62,210 bases of DNA. Source: an archaeon. GTDB lineage: Archaea; Asgardarchaeota; Heimdallarchaeia; Heimdallarchaeales; Kariarchaeaceae. Positions 53,902 to 62,052 of the stretch are shown here, piece after piece (position 1 is the first letter of the stretch; each line of letters opens with the position of its first letter). The stretch is taken from contig JAJRQD010000076.1 in NCBI GenBank assembly GCA_024280435.1, forward strand, positions 1 through 62,210. The letters are read 5' to 3'. A program made the translations under genes and the position numbers. The notes beneath the pieces are model-generated. The model worked only from the letters and a program-made list of their open reading frames with translations, was not told where the DNA came from and did not search any database.

Positions 53902-54195
53902 TCACCATGATTTTAATCTTCTTTTAGCCCGTGTCTTGTGCTTCCCAAGCAATAAACTACCATCTATCTTAATATTTGGTTTAAATAGAAAAATACCATC
54001 TGCTTTGGAAATCCAAATCTCTTTGGTCTCTCTATCATCTAACTCACTATAAATACATATCATATTCTTACTCTCTTCCTTAATTTTACCTCTAATACCA
54101 ATAATCTCCATATTTTTATGTGATAACACAACAACTATTTTTTTTTCAAGGGGATAATTCAAGATCTCTAAGATCTTATTTCTGATAGTTGTCAT
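53902..54195 (-). CDS. rnp1: RNase P protein component 1 (Rpp29/Pop4)
   Basis: A 97-residue protein. GIRGKIKEESKNMICI, the KxIxKxDG-like FLFKPNIKIDGSLLLG and a basic KHKTRAKRRLK tail are typical of archaeal Rpp29, which with RNase P RNA trims tRNA 5' leaders. Its location right after rpl29 is conserved in archaea. It overlaps rpl29 by 4 bp. Confidence 0.9.
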   Translation of the reverse strand: MTTIRNKILEILNYPLEKKIVVVLSHKNMEIIGIRGKIKEESKNMICIYSELDDRETKEIWISKADGIFLFKPNIKIDGSLLLGKHKTRAKRRLKSW

Positions 54196-54395
54196 TCATT
54201 CTGTTCTTCATTCATTATTGTTAGAAATCTAGCGATTGTCTTTCGTAATTCTGTTATCTTTCCGGTATCATCTATTGATCCACCAGCACTTAACTGAGCA
54301 TATTTCTCACTTAGTTGTGCTCTGTACTCCTTTAATCTATTATTTCTAGCTTCAGGTGTCAATTTTCTGATTTCTTTCATTCTTATTACTGCCAT
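54192..54395 (-). CDS. rpl29: Ribosomal protein L29
   Basis: A 67-residue protein of two helices with MKEIRKLTPEARNNRLKEYRAQLSEKYAQL in pattern and ITELRKTIARFLTIMNE, the L29 signature region. It lies between rps3 and the Rpp29 gene as usual. Confidence 0.92.
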   Translation of the reverse strand: MAVIRMKEIRKLTPEARNNRLKEYRAQLSEKYAQLSAGGSIDDTGKITELRKTIARFLTIMNEEQNE

Positions 54396-54397
54396 AA

Positions 54398-55198
54398 TTA
54401 TTCCTCCAGGTCCTCCAATTCATCCTGCTCTTCACCAAGTGCTGCAGTAGCCTCTTCTGGTATCTCATCTGTGAATTCCTCGGATAGTTCTTCTAGCTCT
54501 CCAAATTCTCCAAGTTCCTCTTCAATCAATTCAGTATCTTCTACCAGATCTTCTGCTATTAGATCACTTGTTCTTGTGATTTCACGGGATGTATGTGTTG
54601 GTTCTGCAATGATGTCTACTTCATCAGGTAATATTGCATCTCCACTCATGATTGCAACAAATACACCGAGTACACCTCTTTTTATCTTTGCAGTGGCATA
54701 TCCTTTTCCAACATATCTCTGAGCAATATCACCTGTTTTGGCTACATATCCTTCTCTGAAATTCTCAACTCTTGCTCTTTGTGATGTGATCTTACCTGAG
54801 ATCATTATCTCACAACCCAATGCTCCAGATGCCATGATCCTTCTCATTGCACCATATGCGGTTCTTCTGAAATGTCTTCCTCTCTCCAGAGATGAAGCTA
54901 ATCGGTAAGCCATCACACTTGCGTATTTTTCTGGATCATCTACACTCTCAACCTCTAATTGTACTTTATTCTCATTGAGTATCTTTCTTACACCTTCAGA
55001 TAGCATCTTGATATTTTTACCTCTTTTACCAATTGCTAATCCTACTCGGTTTGCATAGATTGTGATCCTTGTCTGCTGTCCTGCTGTATTATAATCTAAA
55101 TAGGCATATTCTGCAGGTCCCAGTTTATCTTTGAAGTACTCATCAAGTGTAACCTGAACTAGTCTTCCTTCTGTAAAGCTTTTAATTGCATTTGGCAT
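54398..55198 (-). CDS. rps3: Ribosomal protein S3 with acidic C-terminal tail
   Basis: A 266-residue protein. The KH domain has ITIYANRVGLAIGKRGKNIKML, followed by the S3 C-domain GALGCEIMISGKITSQRA and GYATAKIKRGVLGV. The last 55 or so residues are highly acidic (about 20 Glu/Asp), longer than in most archaeal S3. In the small subunit S3 forms the mRNA entry site; the tail's role is unknown. Confidence 0.93.
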   Translation of the reverse strand: MPNAIKSFTEGRLVQVTLDEYFKDKLGPAEYAYLDYNTAGQQTRITIYANRVGLAIGKRGKNIKMLSEGVRKILNENKVQLEVESVDDPEKYASVMAYRLASSLERGRHFRRTAYGAMRRIMASGALGCEIMISGKITSQRARVENFREGYVAKTGDIAQRYVGKGYATAKIKRGVLGVFVAIMSGDAILPDEVDIIAEPTHTSREITRTSDLIAEDLVEDTELIEEELGEFGELEELSEEFTDEIPEEATAALGEEQDELEDLEE

Positions 55199-55202
55199 TT
55201 AT

Positions 55203-55664
55203 TTAAATCTCCTCTGCGGCTAACTCAATGTGAGTCAATATGTTCACTTTGGGACTGGATGATCCAAAAGCCCTTGGGAAAATTCTCTTGATCTTCCTCC
55301 CTTTCTGTGCTGCTGCATGAAAGAGCAATAAACGATCAACCTCTAAATCCTTGAACTCTGCATTCTTCTCTAATGCTTTAACCACCTTCAAAATCTCTCC
55401 TGCCGCTTTCTGTGGATATCTACCCACATCCCAACCTTTTAAGTCTGAACGATGCCCAACTTTTTTGTGATGCCTCTTAAATGGCACTGATCTCTTCATA
55501 TCCACTACCTCTTCCAGATAGTCTATTGCTTTAGATACAAGCATACCTTTAATTGAATTACAAATCTCTCTAGAATGTTTAGGAGATATATTCAATTCAC
55601 GGCCACTTGCAATGACGGTCTTATCAGGGTCAAGGCCACTGACAGAATAGCTGAATCTCGACAT
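55203..55664 (-). CDS. rpl22: Ribosomal protein L22
   Basis: A 153-residue protein. ASGRELNISPKHSREICNSIKG, PFKRHHKKVGHR, GRYPQKAAGEILKVVKALEKNAEFK and IKRIFPRAFGSSSPKVNILTHIEL match archaeal L22. It lacks the usual upstream rps19, which lies 3.8 kb away beyond unrelated genes. Confidence 0.94.
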   Translation of the reverse strand: MSRFSYSVSGLDPDKTVIASGRELNISPKHSREICNSIKGMLVSKAIDYLEEVVDMKRSVPFKRHHKKVGHRSDLKGWDVGRYPQKAAGEILKVVKALEKNAEFKDLEVDRLLLFHAAAQKGRKIKRIFPRAFGSSSPKVNILTHIELAAEEI

Positions 55665-55829
55665 ATTTTAATTATCCCTAATCTTAGGAATCCATTTTAG
55701 TTTTAAAGATTTAAGATATCGATCGCGCTTAATCGTGGAGAACGTTGATTGATTTTTAGTATTGATAATGGATACTTGATACACTTTAATAGTATTGTTA
55801 CATATTATAATAATTCGTTATATGATTTT

Positions 55830-56189
55830 TTATTGATCAATTCCCATATTTAAGAGAAGTATTTCCACTTTTTTTGCAAAAATAAAATCGCAAAGTGTAA
55901 ATCCAGCCTGTTTACTTACTCTTGTCTCATGTGTTGATACAGCAAATATCACATGATTATAATCTAAGGTTAACCTAGGGTGATGATCCTGTATGTCTGC
56001 AATTGCAACAATGGAATTCAAAAAGCCAACTGCTGCATTGAATGTTGGTAATTTAAAATTACGGGTTAGTTCATTATTTTTTATCTTCCAATCGCTATGT
56101 AGTTCTGATAGATAATTGAGTATATCATCTTTATTCAGGGTATGGGAGAGAGTAGTCTCTGGAATGCAGTTATTATTTAATTTACTCAT
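55830..56189 (-). CDS. phhB: Pterin-4a-carbinolamine dehydratase
   Basis: A 119-residue protein from ATG 56189. The active-site motif DIQDHHPRLTLDY (His69, His70, Pro71), then STHE (His87) and GFTLCDFIFA (Asp101) define PCD/DCoH. It dehydrates the 4a-hydroxy-tetrahydropterin produced by aromatic amino acid hydroxylases. A phenylalanine hydroxylase gene lies 0.9 kb away on the same strand, so the pair probably recycles the cofactor. RuBisCO-associated and DCoH roles are less likely here. Confidence 0.9.
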   Translation of the reverse strand: MSKLNNNCIPETTLSHTLNKDDILNYLSELHSDWKIKNNELTRNFKLPTFNAAVGFLNSIVAIADIQDHHPRLTLDYNHVIFAVSTHETRVSKQAGFTLCDFIFAKKVEILLLNMGIDQ

Positions 56190-56247
56190 AAAATACAATT
56201 AACAATCTGATTTAAGTAAGTTTTCATTATAGCAGGATATTGCAAAT

Positions 56248-56904
56248 TCAGAACATGGGGTTGTAATAGGCCATGTAGTACTGATTGACAGTATCTTTGA
56301 TATCTGCAATTGAATCCATTATTGCACAGCAAAGACAGTATTCCTCACGGATCTCATCCATCTTACCCTGTAATAGTGAATAATCTTCATCTTCAAGTTT
56401 ATTAGAGAAATTACATGCATAAATCAGAGTTATTAACGATAATATATCTTCATTATTCTCATCAGTGTTTATTGCCTCACTTATGTGAAGATTCAATTCA
56501 TCTATTGTCTTTTCATTGAGAATACTGTATGATACCTCCTTGAATAAAATAAATCTTTTACGTTCTGATCTACTGATCACTCCATCGAGGATTAATTTCT
56601 CAACAGTTTCCTCTTTCACAATAGAAACCATATCCATTGCATGTTTCAGCCAATAGGTGAAATCATTTGTTTCTTTGTATTTTATCATATCAAGCAAGGT
56701 ATTATCTGTTGTGTTATCTGTTGAAGTATAATTATTAAAGATAATAATATTGTCATCATCAAGAATAATATGTTTACCCAAAAGAAGATCAATTAATTGT
56801 GCAGTAGCTAATCCTACACGAAAATTGAGCGTATTTGGTATCTTTCCGTCATTCATATTTATTGCAATCAATAAAAATTTCTCACGTGTGTTTAATTCAT
56901 TCAT
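56248..56904 (-). CDS. GPP34/GOLPH3-like protein
   Basis: A 218-residue protein from ATG 56904. REKFLLIAINMNDGKI, FRVGLATAQLIDLLLGKHIILDDDNIII and LILDGVISRSERKRFILFKEVSYSILNE follow the GPP34 pattern (helical core, hairpin, conserved E-x-LLL, winged helix and a beta-hairpin). GOLPH3/Vps74 proteins bind phosphatidylinositol-4-phosphate and retain Golgi glycosyltransferases in eukaryotes; prokaryotic homologues exist with unknown role. It lies between the PCD and PAH genes. The fold call is from pattern, so moderate. Confidence 0.65.
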   Translation of the reverse strand: MNELNTREKFLLIAINMNDGKIPNTLNFRVGLATAQLIDLLLGKHIILDDDNIIIFNNYTSTDNTTDNTLLDMIKYKETNDFTYWLKHAMDMVSIVKEETVEKLILDGVISRSERKRFILFKEVSYSILNEKTIDELNLHISEAINTDENNEDILSLITLIYACNFSNKLEDEDYSLLQGKMDEIREEYCLCCAIMDSIADIKDTVNQYYMAYYNPMF

Positions 56905-57072
56905 ATTCACGTAACAATAGCATATTCTCATATATTAAAGCACTGCTGAGCAGAATTCAGGTTATATAAAATAATTATAAAAAAAAAACAAAATTCTATT
57001 TTGAATGAGAAATATCCAAAATTTATCTATAATTATCGTATATAAAAGCAGAAGCAATTATACGAAAACTGA

Positions 57073-57960
57073 TCAGTAAAAATGTTTGATTTTATTTGGT
57101 GGCACTATTTTATCCATATCAAGTGCTTCTGTATTTGAATAGCTGTAGTTGTTCTCAATAATGATCTTGTATGCTTCTTCAAGGCTTTTAGGGCCTGTAT
57201 CCTCAAGTAATTGTTCATAACTATCAATTACAAAATAATTTGTCTGGAGATTGGTGAAATCATAGTCTGTACGCATTGCTCTTTCCAGATCAAATTCTAT
57301 TCTTCTGGGCTTATCAGATTCAAGAGAATATATACTCTCCTCTTTTGATGATTGTATTCCAGCACCATATATACGTAGGCCATTTTTGGTTGATATCAGG
57401 CCAAATTCCACTGTGAACCAATAAACTCTTGCCAATGCAGTTGATACATCAATACCTGTTTTCTCAGTCAACTTCATTGCTTTTTGTGCCTCTTTTCCGT
57501 ATTGCTGTACATAATCCGCAAAAACAGGATCCACAAGCATTGGTAGATGACCAAAGATATCATGAAATGCATCCGGTTCGACTATGTAGTCCATCTGCTC
57601 TCTACTTCTGATCCAATTGGTCACGGGGAATTTCTTATTGGCAAGATATTTGAAAAAATGTTCTCCTGGGATAAGCCCTGGTACTGGTACTGTTTCCCAT
57701 CCTGTTGTGGATTTCAATAGATCTGAAAGTTCATTATAGTTGGGCATTTTACTCCTCTCAATCTCTAAATGTTCCTGGTTATCAAAAAATTCAGGTACTG
57801 ATCGTTTTTTCAGTATCTTCATCTGTCGATCAAACAGTTCTCGCCAGATACGGTGATCATCATCCGTGTATGTCTCATATGCTCTTTCCTCCCGATATCC
57901 CATTCTCTCCAATTCTTCATTTTCTTTGAATCTGAAAGAAGGCAGTTCTTCATTAGTCAT
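57073..57960 (-). CDS. phhA: Phenylalanine-4-hydroxylase (aromatic amino acid hydroxylase)
   Basis: A 295-residue catalytic-domain enzyme with no N-terminal ACT domain, as in bacterial PhhA. Iron ligands are His133 and His138 in AFHDIFGHLP and Glu185 in YWFTVEFGL. VPVPGLIPGEHFFKYLANKKFP in pattern contains the pterin/substrate region. It converts phenylalanine to tyrosine (or hydroxylates Trp) with O2 and tetrahydropterin. A PCD gene lies nearby. O2 use is notable for an archaeon. Confidence 0.93.
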   Translation of the reverse strand: MTNEELPSFRFKENEELERMGYREERAYETYTDDDHRIWRELFDRQMKILKKRSVPEFFDNQEHLEIERSKMPNYNELSDLLKSTTGWETVPVPGLIPGEHFFKYLANKKFPVTNWIRSREQMDYIVEPDAFHDIFGHLPMLVDPVFADYVQQYGKEAQKAMKLTEKTGIDVSTALARVYWFTVEFGLISTKNGLRIYGAGIQSSKEESIYSLESDKPRRIEFDLERAMRTDYDFTNLQTNYFVIDSYEQLLEDTGPKSLEEAYKIIIENNYSYSNTEALDMDKIVPPNKIKHFY

Positions 57961-58109
57961 AAGGAATTAAATCATATATACGTTTTAATATTTTCTAATG
58001 AAGTGAACTTGATTTGAACCATCGAATAAAAAAAAAGAATCTGTAAATAAAGGAATAAAGAGCTTGAGGTATCTATTAAATTAAATAATGTATTACTTTA
58101 TATGGATAC

Positions 58110-58865
58110 ATGAATAAGTTGACCATGTTGGGTACTGGAAATGCATTCTCTCATTCTGCCGATAATCCCTCTGCATTTTTACTGGAGCATGATGGCTATA
58201 AAATGTTACTTGACTGTGGTCCATCCATACTACCATCACTGTACCGGATGGGGGTCAATCCAGATTTAATTGATGCAATATATATCAGCCATCTACATCC
58301 AGATCATTATTTTGGAATATTATTCATGTATCTGGATCTGTATTATGCCTATGATCTTAAGCAAGCAATTACCATCTATACCCCAACAGGTGGTAAAAAT
58401 CTGATATTAACTAATCTGAGAAATATGTATTCAGATAAAGAATGTGATAAACTATCTGAGATATTTGTATTTGATGAATTTGATCTGATGAATAAAGAGT
58501 TCAGTAAAGGAACTATTGAGACAATAAAGGCGGTTCATGGTGCAAATGCACGAATGTTAATTCTTACGCTGGATAGTGGTATTAAAATTGCTTATTCCGG
58601 AGATACTGCTTTTGACCTGGAAATGTATAAAAAATTAATCCACTGTGATTATGTGTTGCATGAAGCAACCACTTTTGATACTTTTATTCCTAACCATACA
58701 CAATTAGTTGAGATAATGGAGTACAAAGATATAATTCCTGCTAGTTGTACTGTTTATCTGATACATCATGATAATACAGTTGTCGATAAAATAGATTTCG
58801 TGAACAGTAATTCATCTAGAATAATAATACCACGAGATTTTGATGTGATTGATCTGGGTGTTTAA
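58110..58865 (+). CDS. MBL-fold hydrolase, RNase Z-like
   Basis: A 251-residue metallo-beta-lactamase-fold protein. It has MLGTGNAFSHS, LLDCGP, the metal motif SHLHPDHYFG, later VHGANARM, SGDTAFD and HHDN. This matches RNase Z/ElaC-like and phosphodiesterase branches, but the RNase Z exosite arm is not clear. It could process tRNA 3' ends or cyclic nucleotides. It ends 1 bp before folK. Confidence 0.75.
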   Translation: MNKLTMLGTGNAFSHSADNPSAFLLEHDGYKMLLDCGPSILPSLYRMGVNPDLIDAIYISHLHPDHYFGILFMYLDLYYAYDLKQAITIYTPTGGKNLILTNLRNMYSDKECDKLSEIFVFDEFDLMNKEFSKGTIETIKAVHGANARMLILTLDSGIKIAYSGDTAFDLEMYKKLIHCDYVLHEATTFDTFIPNHTQLVEIMEYKDIIPASCTVYLIHHDNTVVDKIDFVNSNSSRIIIPRDFDVIDLGV

Positions 58866-58866
58866 T

Positions 58867-59355
58867 ATGAGGGTGGTGATCTCAGCAGGTTCAAATATCA
58901 ATCCATTGGTAAATATTCCAAAAGCAATAGAAAAAATTACCTCTGAACTGCAAATTCTAAAAATATCCAAATTTTATGAAACCAGTGCAATTGATGCATC
59001 TGGTAAAGAAATTCATGATAGTAAATTTATTAATTTCGCAATACTGATTGAAACAGAATTGGATCCAATCTCACTTAAATTTGATATACTTAGAGGGATA
59101 GAGAAATCTCTTGGAAGAATAAGGTCTGATGATAAATACATTCCAAGACCGATTGATCTTGATGTTATATATTACGGTGATTTGGTGATTGATGAGGATA
59201 ATATCTGCATACCTGATCCACATGCGATTGATTTTGCTCATATAGCAATTCCTGTGAATGACATAGTTTCAGAATACATACATCCAATTACTGGTCAAAC
59301 AATGAATGAAATTGCAAGTAAATTTGATAAAGAATTGAAAGTAATTGATATCTGA
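58867..59355 (+). CDS. folK: Hydroxymethyldihydropterin pyrophosphokinase (FolK)
   Basis: A 162-residue protein from ATG 58867. AGSNINPLVNIPKAI at the start, YETSAID and the signature RPIDLDVIYYG (Arg94, Asp97, Asp99), then IPDPHA, define bacterial-type HPPK. It transfers pyrophosphate from ATP to 6-hydroxymethyl-7,8-dihydropterin in folate-type pterin synthesis. This bacterial form is not general in archaea. Its position next to the phenylalanine hydroxylase/PCD genes suggests a pterin-cofactor neighbourhood, but folate biosynthesis genes such as folP are absent. Confidence 0.88.
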   Translation: MRVVISAGSNINPLVNIPKAIEKITSELQILKISKFYETSAIDASGKEIHDSKFINFAILIETELDPISLKFDILRGIEKSLGRIRSDDKYIPRPIDLDVIYYGDLVIDEDNICIPDPHAIDFAHIAIPVNDIVSEYIHPITGQTMNEIASKFDKELKVIDI

Positions 59356-59460
59356 ACTGAATATGTAATCTTGTTGCAATTCTCTCAGAATTTATTGCAA
59401 AAATAGAATTACATGGAAATAATTGTAAAGTATGATATTTTTTGTATGTTTATAATATTT

Positions 59461-59877
59461 TTATTTTAATGGTACATACATTGAAGATCTAGTTGCACCA
59501 ACACCTGGTGTTGAATGTTTAACAATTTTTCTTGCATGTGCATATTCCGCGAAGTATGTACCAATTTTATCAAGAGTTAACTCTACATCTACAAATTCTT
59601 TACCATTGTATACTCCAACTGTTAGACCAACAAATTCGGGTAGTACAATAAATTCTCTTCTGTGTGTCTTAACTTTGATTTCTTTACCTTTCTCAAGTGC
59701 AAGTTTTGCCTCTCTTAATTTCCCAAGAAGTTTCTTACGCTCATGATCCCAGTACTGAGGTCTTAATAATGATCTGCGTTGTCTTGCAGGTAATAGTTCA
59801 ACAAGCTCATCTAAAGACATGGCCTGCAACTCTTCTAGTGTCTTACCTCTGTAAAAGCTCTGTTTTCTCTGACTCAT
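59461..59877 (-). CDS. rps19: Ribosomal protein S19
   Basis: A 138-residue archaeal-type S19: LLPARQRRSLLRP, KTHRREFIVLPEFVGLTVGVYNGKEF in pattern and VKHSTPGVGATRSSMYVPLK. It binds the 16S rRNA head. In most archaea it is directly followed by rpl22; here it is isolated, with its own TATA-like box, 3.8 kb upstream of rpl22. Confidence 0.95.
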   Translation of the reverse strand: MSQRKQSFYRGKTLEELQAMSLDELVELLPARQRRSLLRPQYWDHERKKLLGKLREAKLALEKGKEIKVKTHRREFIVLPEFVGLTVGVYNGKEFVDVELTLDKIGTYFAEYAHARKIVKHSTPGVGATRSSMYVPLK

Positions 59878-59908
59878 ATTAATCTACACACTTGATTTAT
59901 TTTATATT

Positions 59909-59918
59909 AATATAAATA
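59909..59918 (-). promoter_or_regulatory. Candidate TATA box of rps19
   Basis: The minus strand reads TATTTATATT about 32-41 nt before the ATG at 59877, a typical archaeal promoter spacing and a short leader. Confidence 0.45.
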
Positions 59919-60017
59919 TAGAGATTCTTTACACACTTATCGCGAGATAAGTTAACCTAATCATTCAGACCATTTATCTGTCTTATACTTTAATAGTTCG
60001 TGTTTAATTATTAAAAT

Positions 60018-60911
60018 ATGGAACATGAAATATTAGATTCAATTGCACTGAATAACTCAAGAAATTTATTGGAATACCCTGATGATGCAGTTGCAATTCC
60101 TATTATGGACAGGTTCATGGTGATCAATATAGATGGTTGGGTTGCATCTACTGATCGTCCAAATGGTATGGATACGGTTTCATGTGGATACAGAGCAACA
60201 ATCAATGCGATATCAGATATTATTGCAAAGGGTGCAATACCAAAAGATATTATTGTTTCACTATCAACTACTGATAAAGATGATGTCCCCTCGTATTTAT
60301 CAGGTGTAAAATTGGTTGCTGATAAATACAATTTGAATTATCTCGGTGGTGATCTAAATCAGTCGGAAGATACAGTCATTGATATTGTGGCAATAGGTAT
60401 GGCAGACCGATTGATCAAGCGAAGTGGTGCAAAAAGAGGTGATATCGTATGCTGGATAGGACCTGATTTTGGTACTACTGCTGCTGCACTTGGAATATTA
60501 CTGAATAATTGGTCTGGAAGCAGATCTATTGCTTTGAAAATTATGAACCGGCCAGAGTTATTTTTTGAGTTTATTGAATATGTTGATCTACTGAATATCA
60601 GCTCTTCCATAGATTGCAGTGATGGACTGGCAAGTAGTCTATATATGCTTGCAAGCTCTTCCAATGTGGGTATGGAACTATTTGAACTGAAGAGTAATAA
60701 TTGGGTGGAAAAAATAGCCTGTGATAATGGCCAACAGCTTACAGATCTGATATTCTATGGTGGTGAGGAATTGGGTATTATATTCACATGTGCAGATCAA
60801 AAATTACCGGATAATGTAATTCAAATTGGTAAAGTGGTTGATGGTGACAAGATAATGCATCAAGGTGAGATTATAGAGAATAAAGGATGGGAACATTTTG
60901 TGCACAAGTGA
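60018..60911 (+). CDS. ThiL/AIR-synthase-like kinase (thiamine-monophosphate kinase family)
   Basis: A 297-residue protein of the PurM/SelD/ThiL ATP-binding family. DDAVAIPI, VASTDRPNGMD, CGYRATINAISDIIAKGA, GGDLNQS (Mg/ATP-binding) and SIDCSDGLASSLYML match ThiL, which phosphorylates thiamine monophosphate to pyrophosphate. HypE- or SelD-type paralogues share this fold; ThiL is preferred from length and the SDGLASSL segment. Confidence 0.75.
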   Translation: MEHEILDSIALNNSRNLLEYPDDAVAIPIMDRFMVINIDGWVASTDRPNGMDTVSCGYRATINAISDIIAKGAIPKDIIVSLSTTDKDDVPSYLSGVKLVADKYNLNYLGGDLNQSEDTVIDIVAIGMADRLIKRSGAKRGDIVCWIGPDFGTTAAALGILLNNWSGSRSIALKIMNRPELFFEFIEYVDLLNISSSIDCSDGLASSLYMLASSSNVGMELFELKSNNWVEKIACDNGQQLTDLIFYGGEELGIIFTCADQKLPDNVIQIGKVVDGDKIMHQGEIIENKGWEHFVHK

Positions 60912-61004
60912 TACCCATTTTGTTTCAATCAGTTTTATTTTCTAATATAAATATGTTATGTAATCTAGTAAACGACCTAGAAGAAGGAGACTTCTTGTGG
61001 TAGG

Positions 61005-61844
61005 TTAAATGCTGAATAGAATCGGTATCACAATAAAATTCACAGTCACATCTGCACCAACTGAACCTGCACCAAAAGAATAATTTGGCCCTGCAATTCC
61101 ATCAAATGAATGTCGAATTGTGAATGTGCCATCTATTCCTGTTGCTGTTACTGATGGTGAGATAATACTCTCCATCCTTCTCAACCTCAGTGTGAACTCA
61201 GAATCCTGAATTGGAAAATCAATCACTCCTCCACCGGCATATGTTTCAAAATAGATCTGCACAACTGTTATGGTAACAACATAAACATCATTAGGTACTG
61301 TTGCAGTTCTCACAATATCCACCCTTGCACGTGAATACATCTCATAATGTGCATTATCATATCGGTATGATACTTTGGATACAAAATTAGTATTAATACT
61401 TGAACTGTCATTCTGTATCATACTATCTTCATTGGCTATTCTACTCAAATAACGATCATTTGCCTCATGCTGAAATGTACCATCTATATCAATCATAAAC
61501 AATCCCATATTTGCAGTGAAATTATTACCAACTATTGTATTCGCACTATCATATACTCCTACTTTTAGTGAATAACCATTATTCACGTCATATTTTGCAT
61601 TGTTGGATATTACATTAATCCTTGTCTGTGCATCTTTAGGAGAAGACGCAAGATCTTCCATCTCATTCTCAATAGATAGTAGAATGAATTCCTGATTGGT
61701 ACTAAGAGTACGTGCATTGTATCCCAGTACAGTTGGCGATATCTGGCTGTATAATATACCCATCGATACTATCATCATGGCAAATATAATCATCGTTGCC
61801 ACAATATTTGCAACTCCACGTCTATTTCGAATTATTCGATACAC
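61005..61844 (-). CDS. Type IV pilin-like secreted protein
   Basis: A 279-residue protein with a GTG start. The N-terminus RNRRGVANIVATMIIFAMM is a class III (prepilin) signal with basic residues, Gly at the cut site and a hydrophobic helix, typical of archaeal pilin/archaellin-like proteins. The rest is beta-rich with Ser/Thr/Asn runs. It may be a pilus subunit or a surface-anchored pseudopilin; no assembly genes are in the window. Confidence 0.65.
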   Translation of the reverse strand: MYRIIRNRRGVANIVATMIIFAMMIVSMGILYSQISPTVLGYNARTLSTNQEFILLSIENEMEDLASSPKDAQTRINVISNNAKYDVNNGYSLKVGVYDSANTIVGNNFTANMGLFMIDIDGTFQHEANDRYLSRIANEDSMIQNDSSSINTNFVSKVSYRYDNAHYEMYSRARVDIVRTATVPNDVYVVTITVVQIYFETYAGGGVIDFPIQDSEFTLRLRRMESIISPSVTATGIDGTFTIRHSFDGIAGPNYSFGAGSVGADVTVNFIVIPILFSI

Positions 61845-62013
61845 AATATATTTGTATTTTTTCTGCTATTTTATGCTTATTACGCGTTAGTAGCTAGATA
61901 TACTTTATTTTTTGAAAAAATCTCATATTATATACATCAGTCATCTATGATTGAATTAATTCAATATTCATGTATTTGTAGTTATATTTGTTATTCATTT
62001 ATTATAAAAACTC

Positions 62014-62052
62014 ATCATCTTATTTGTACATACGAATTTTAAGTTGTGAAAT
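62014..62052 (-). repeat. IS605/TnpB-type element right end, copy 2
   Basis: 38 of 39 bases match 32026-32064. In the minus orientation it covers the last codons of tnpB and the sequence behind it up to TAAGATGAT. The shared edge gives the presumed right boundary of the element at 62013/62014. Confidence 0.65.

Noticed and set aside
58005-58030. GATTTGAACC, read on the minus strand as GGTTCAAATC, resembling a tRNA T-loop.
   Set aside because: The flanking bases do not form a 5-bp T-stem, and no anticodon or acceptor arm is found nearby.
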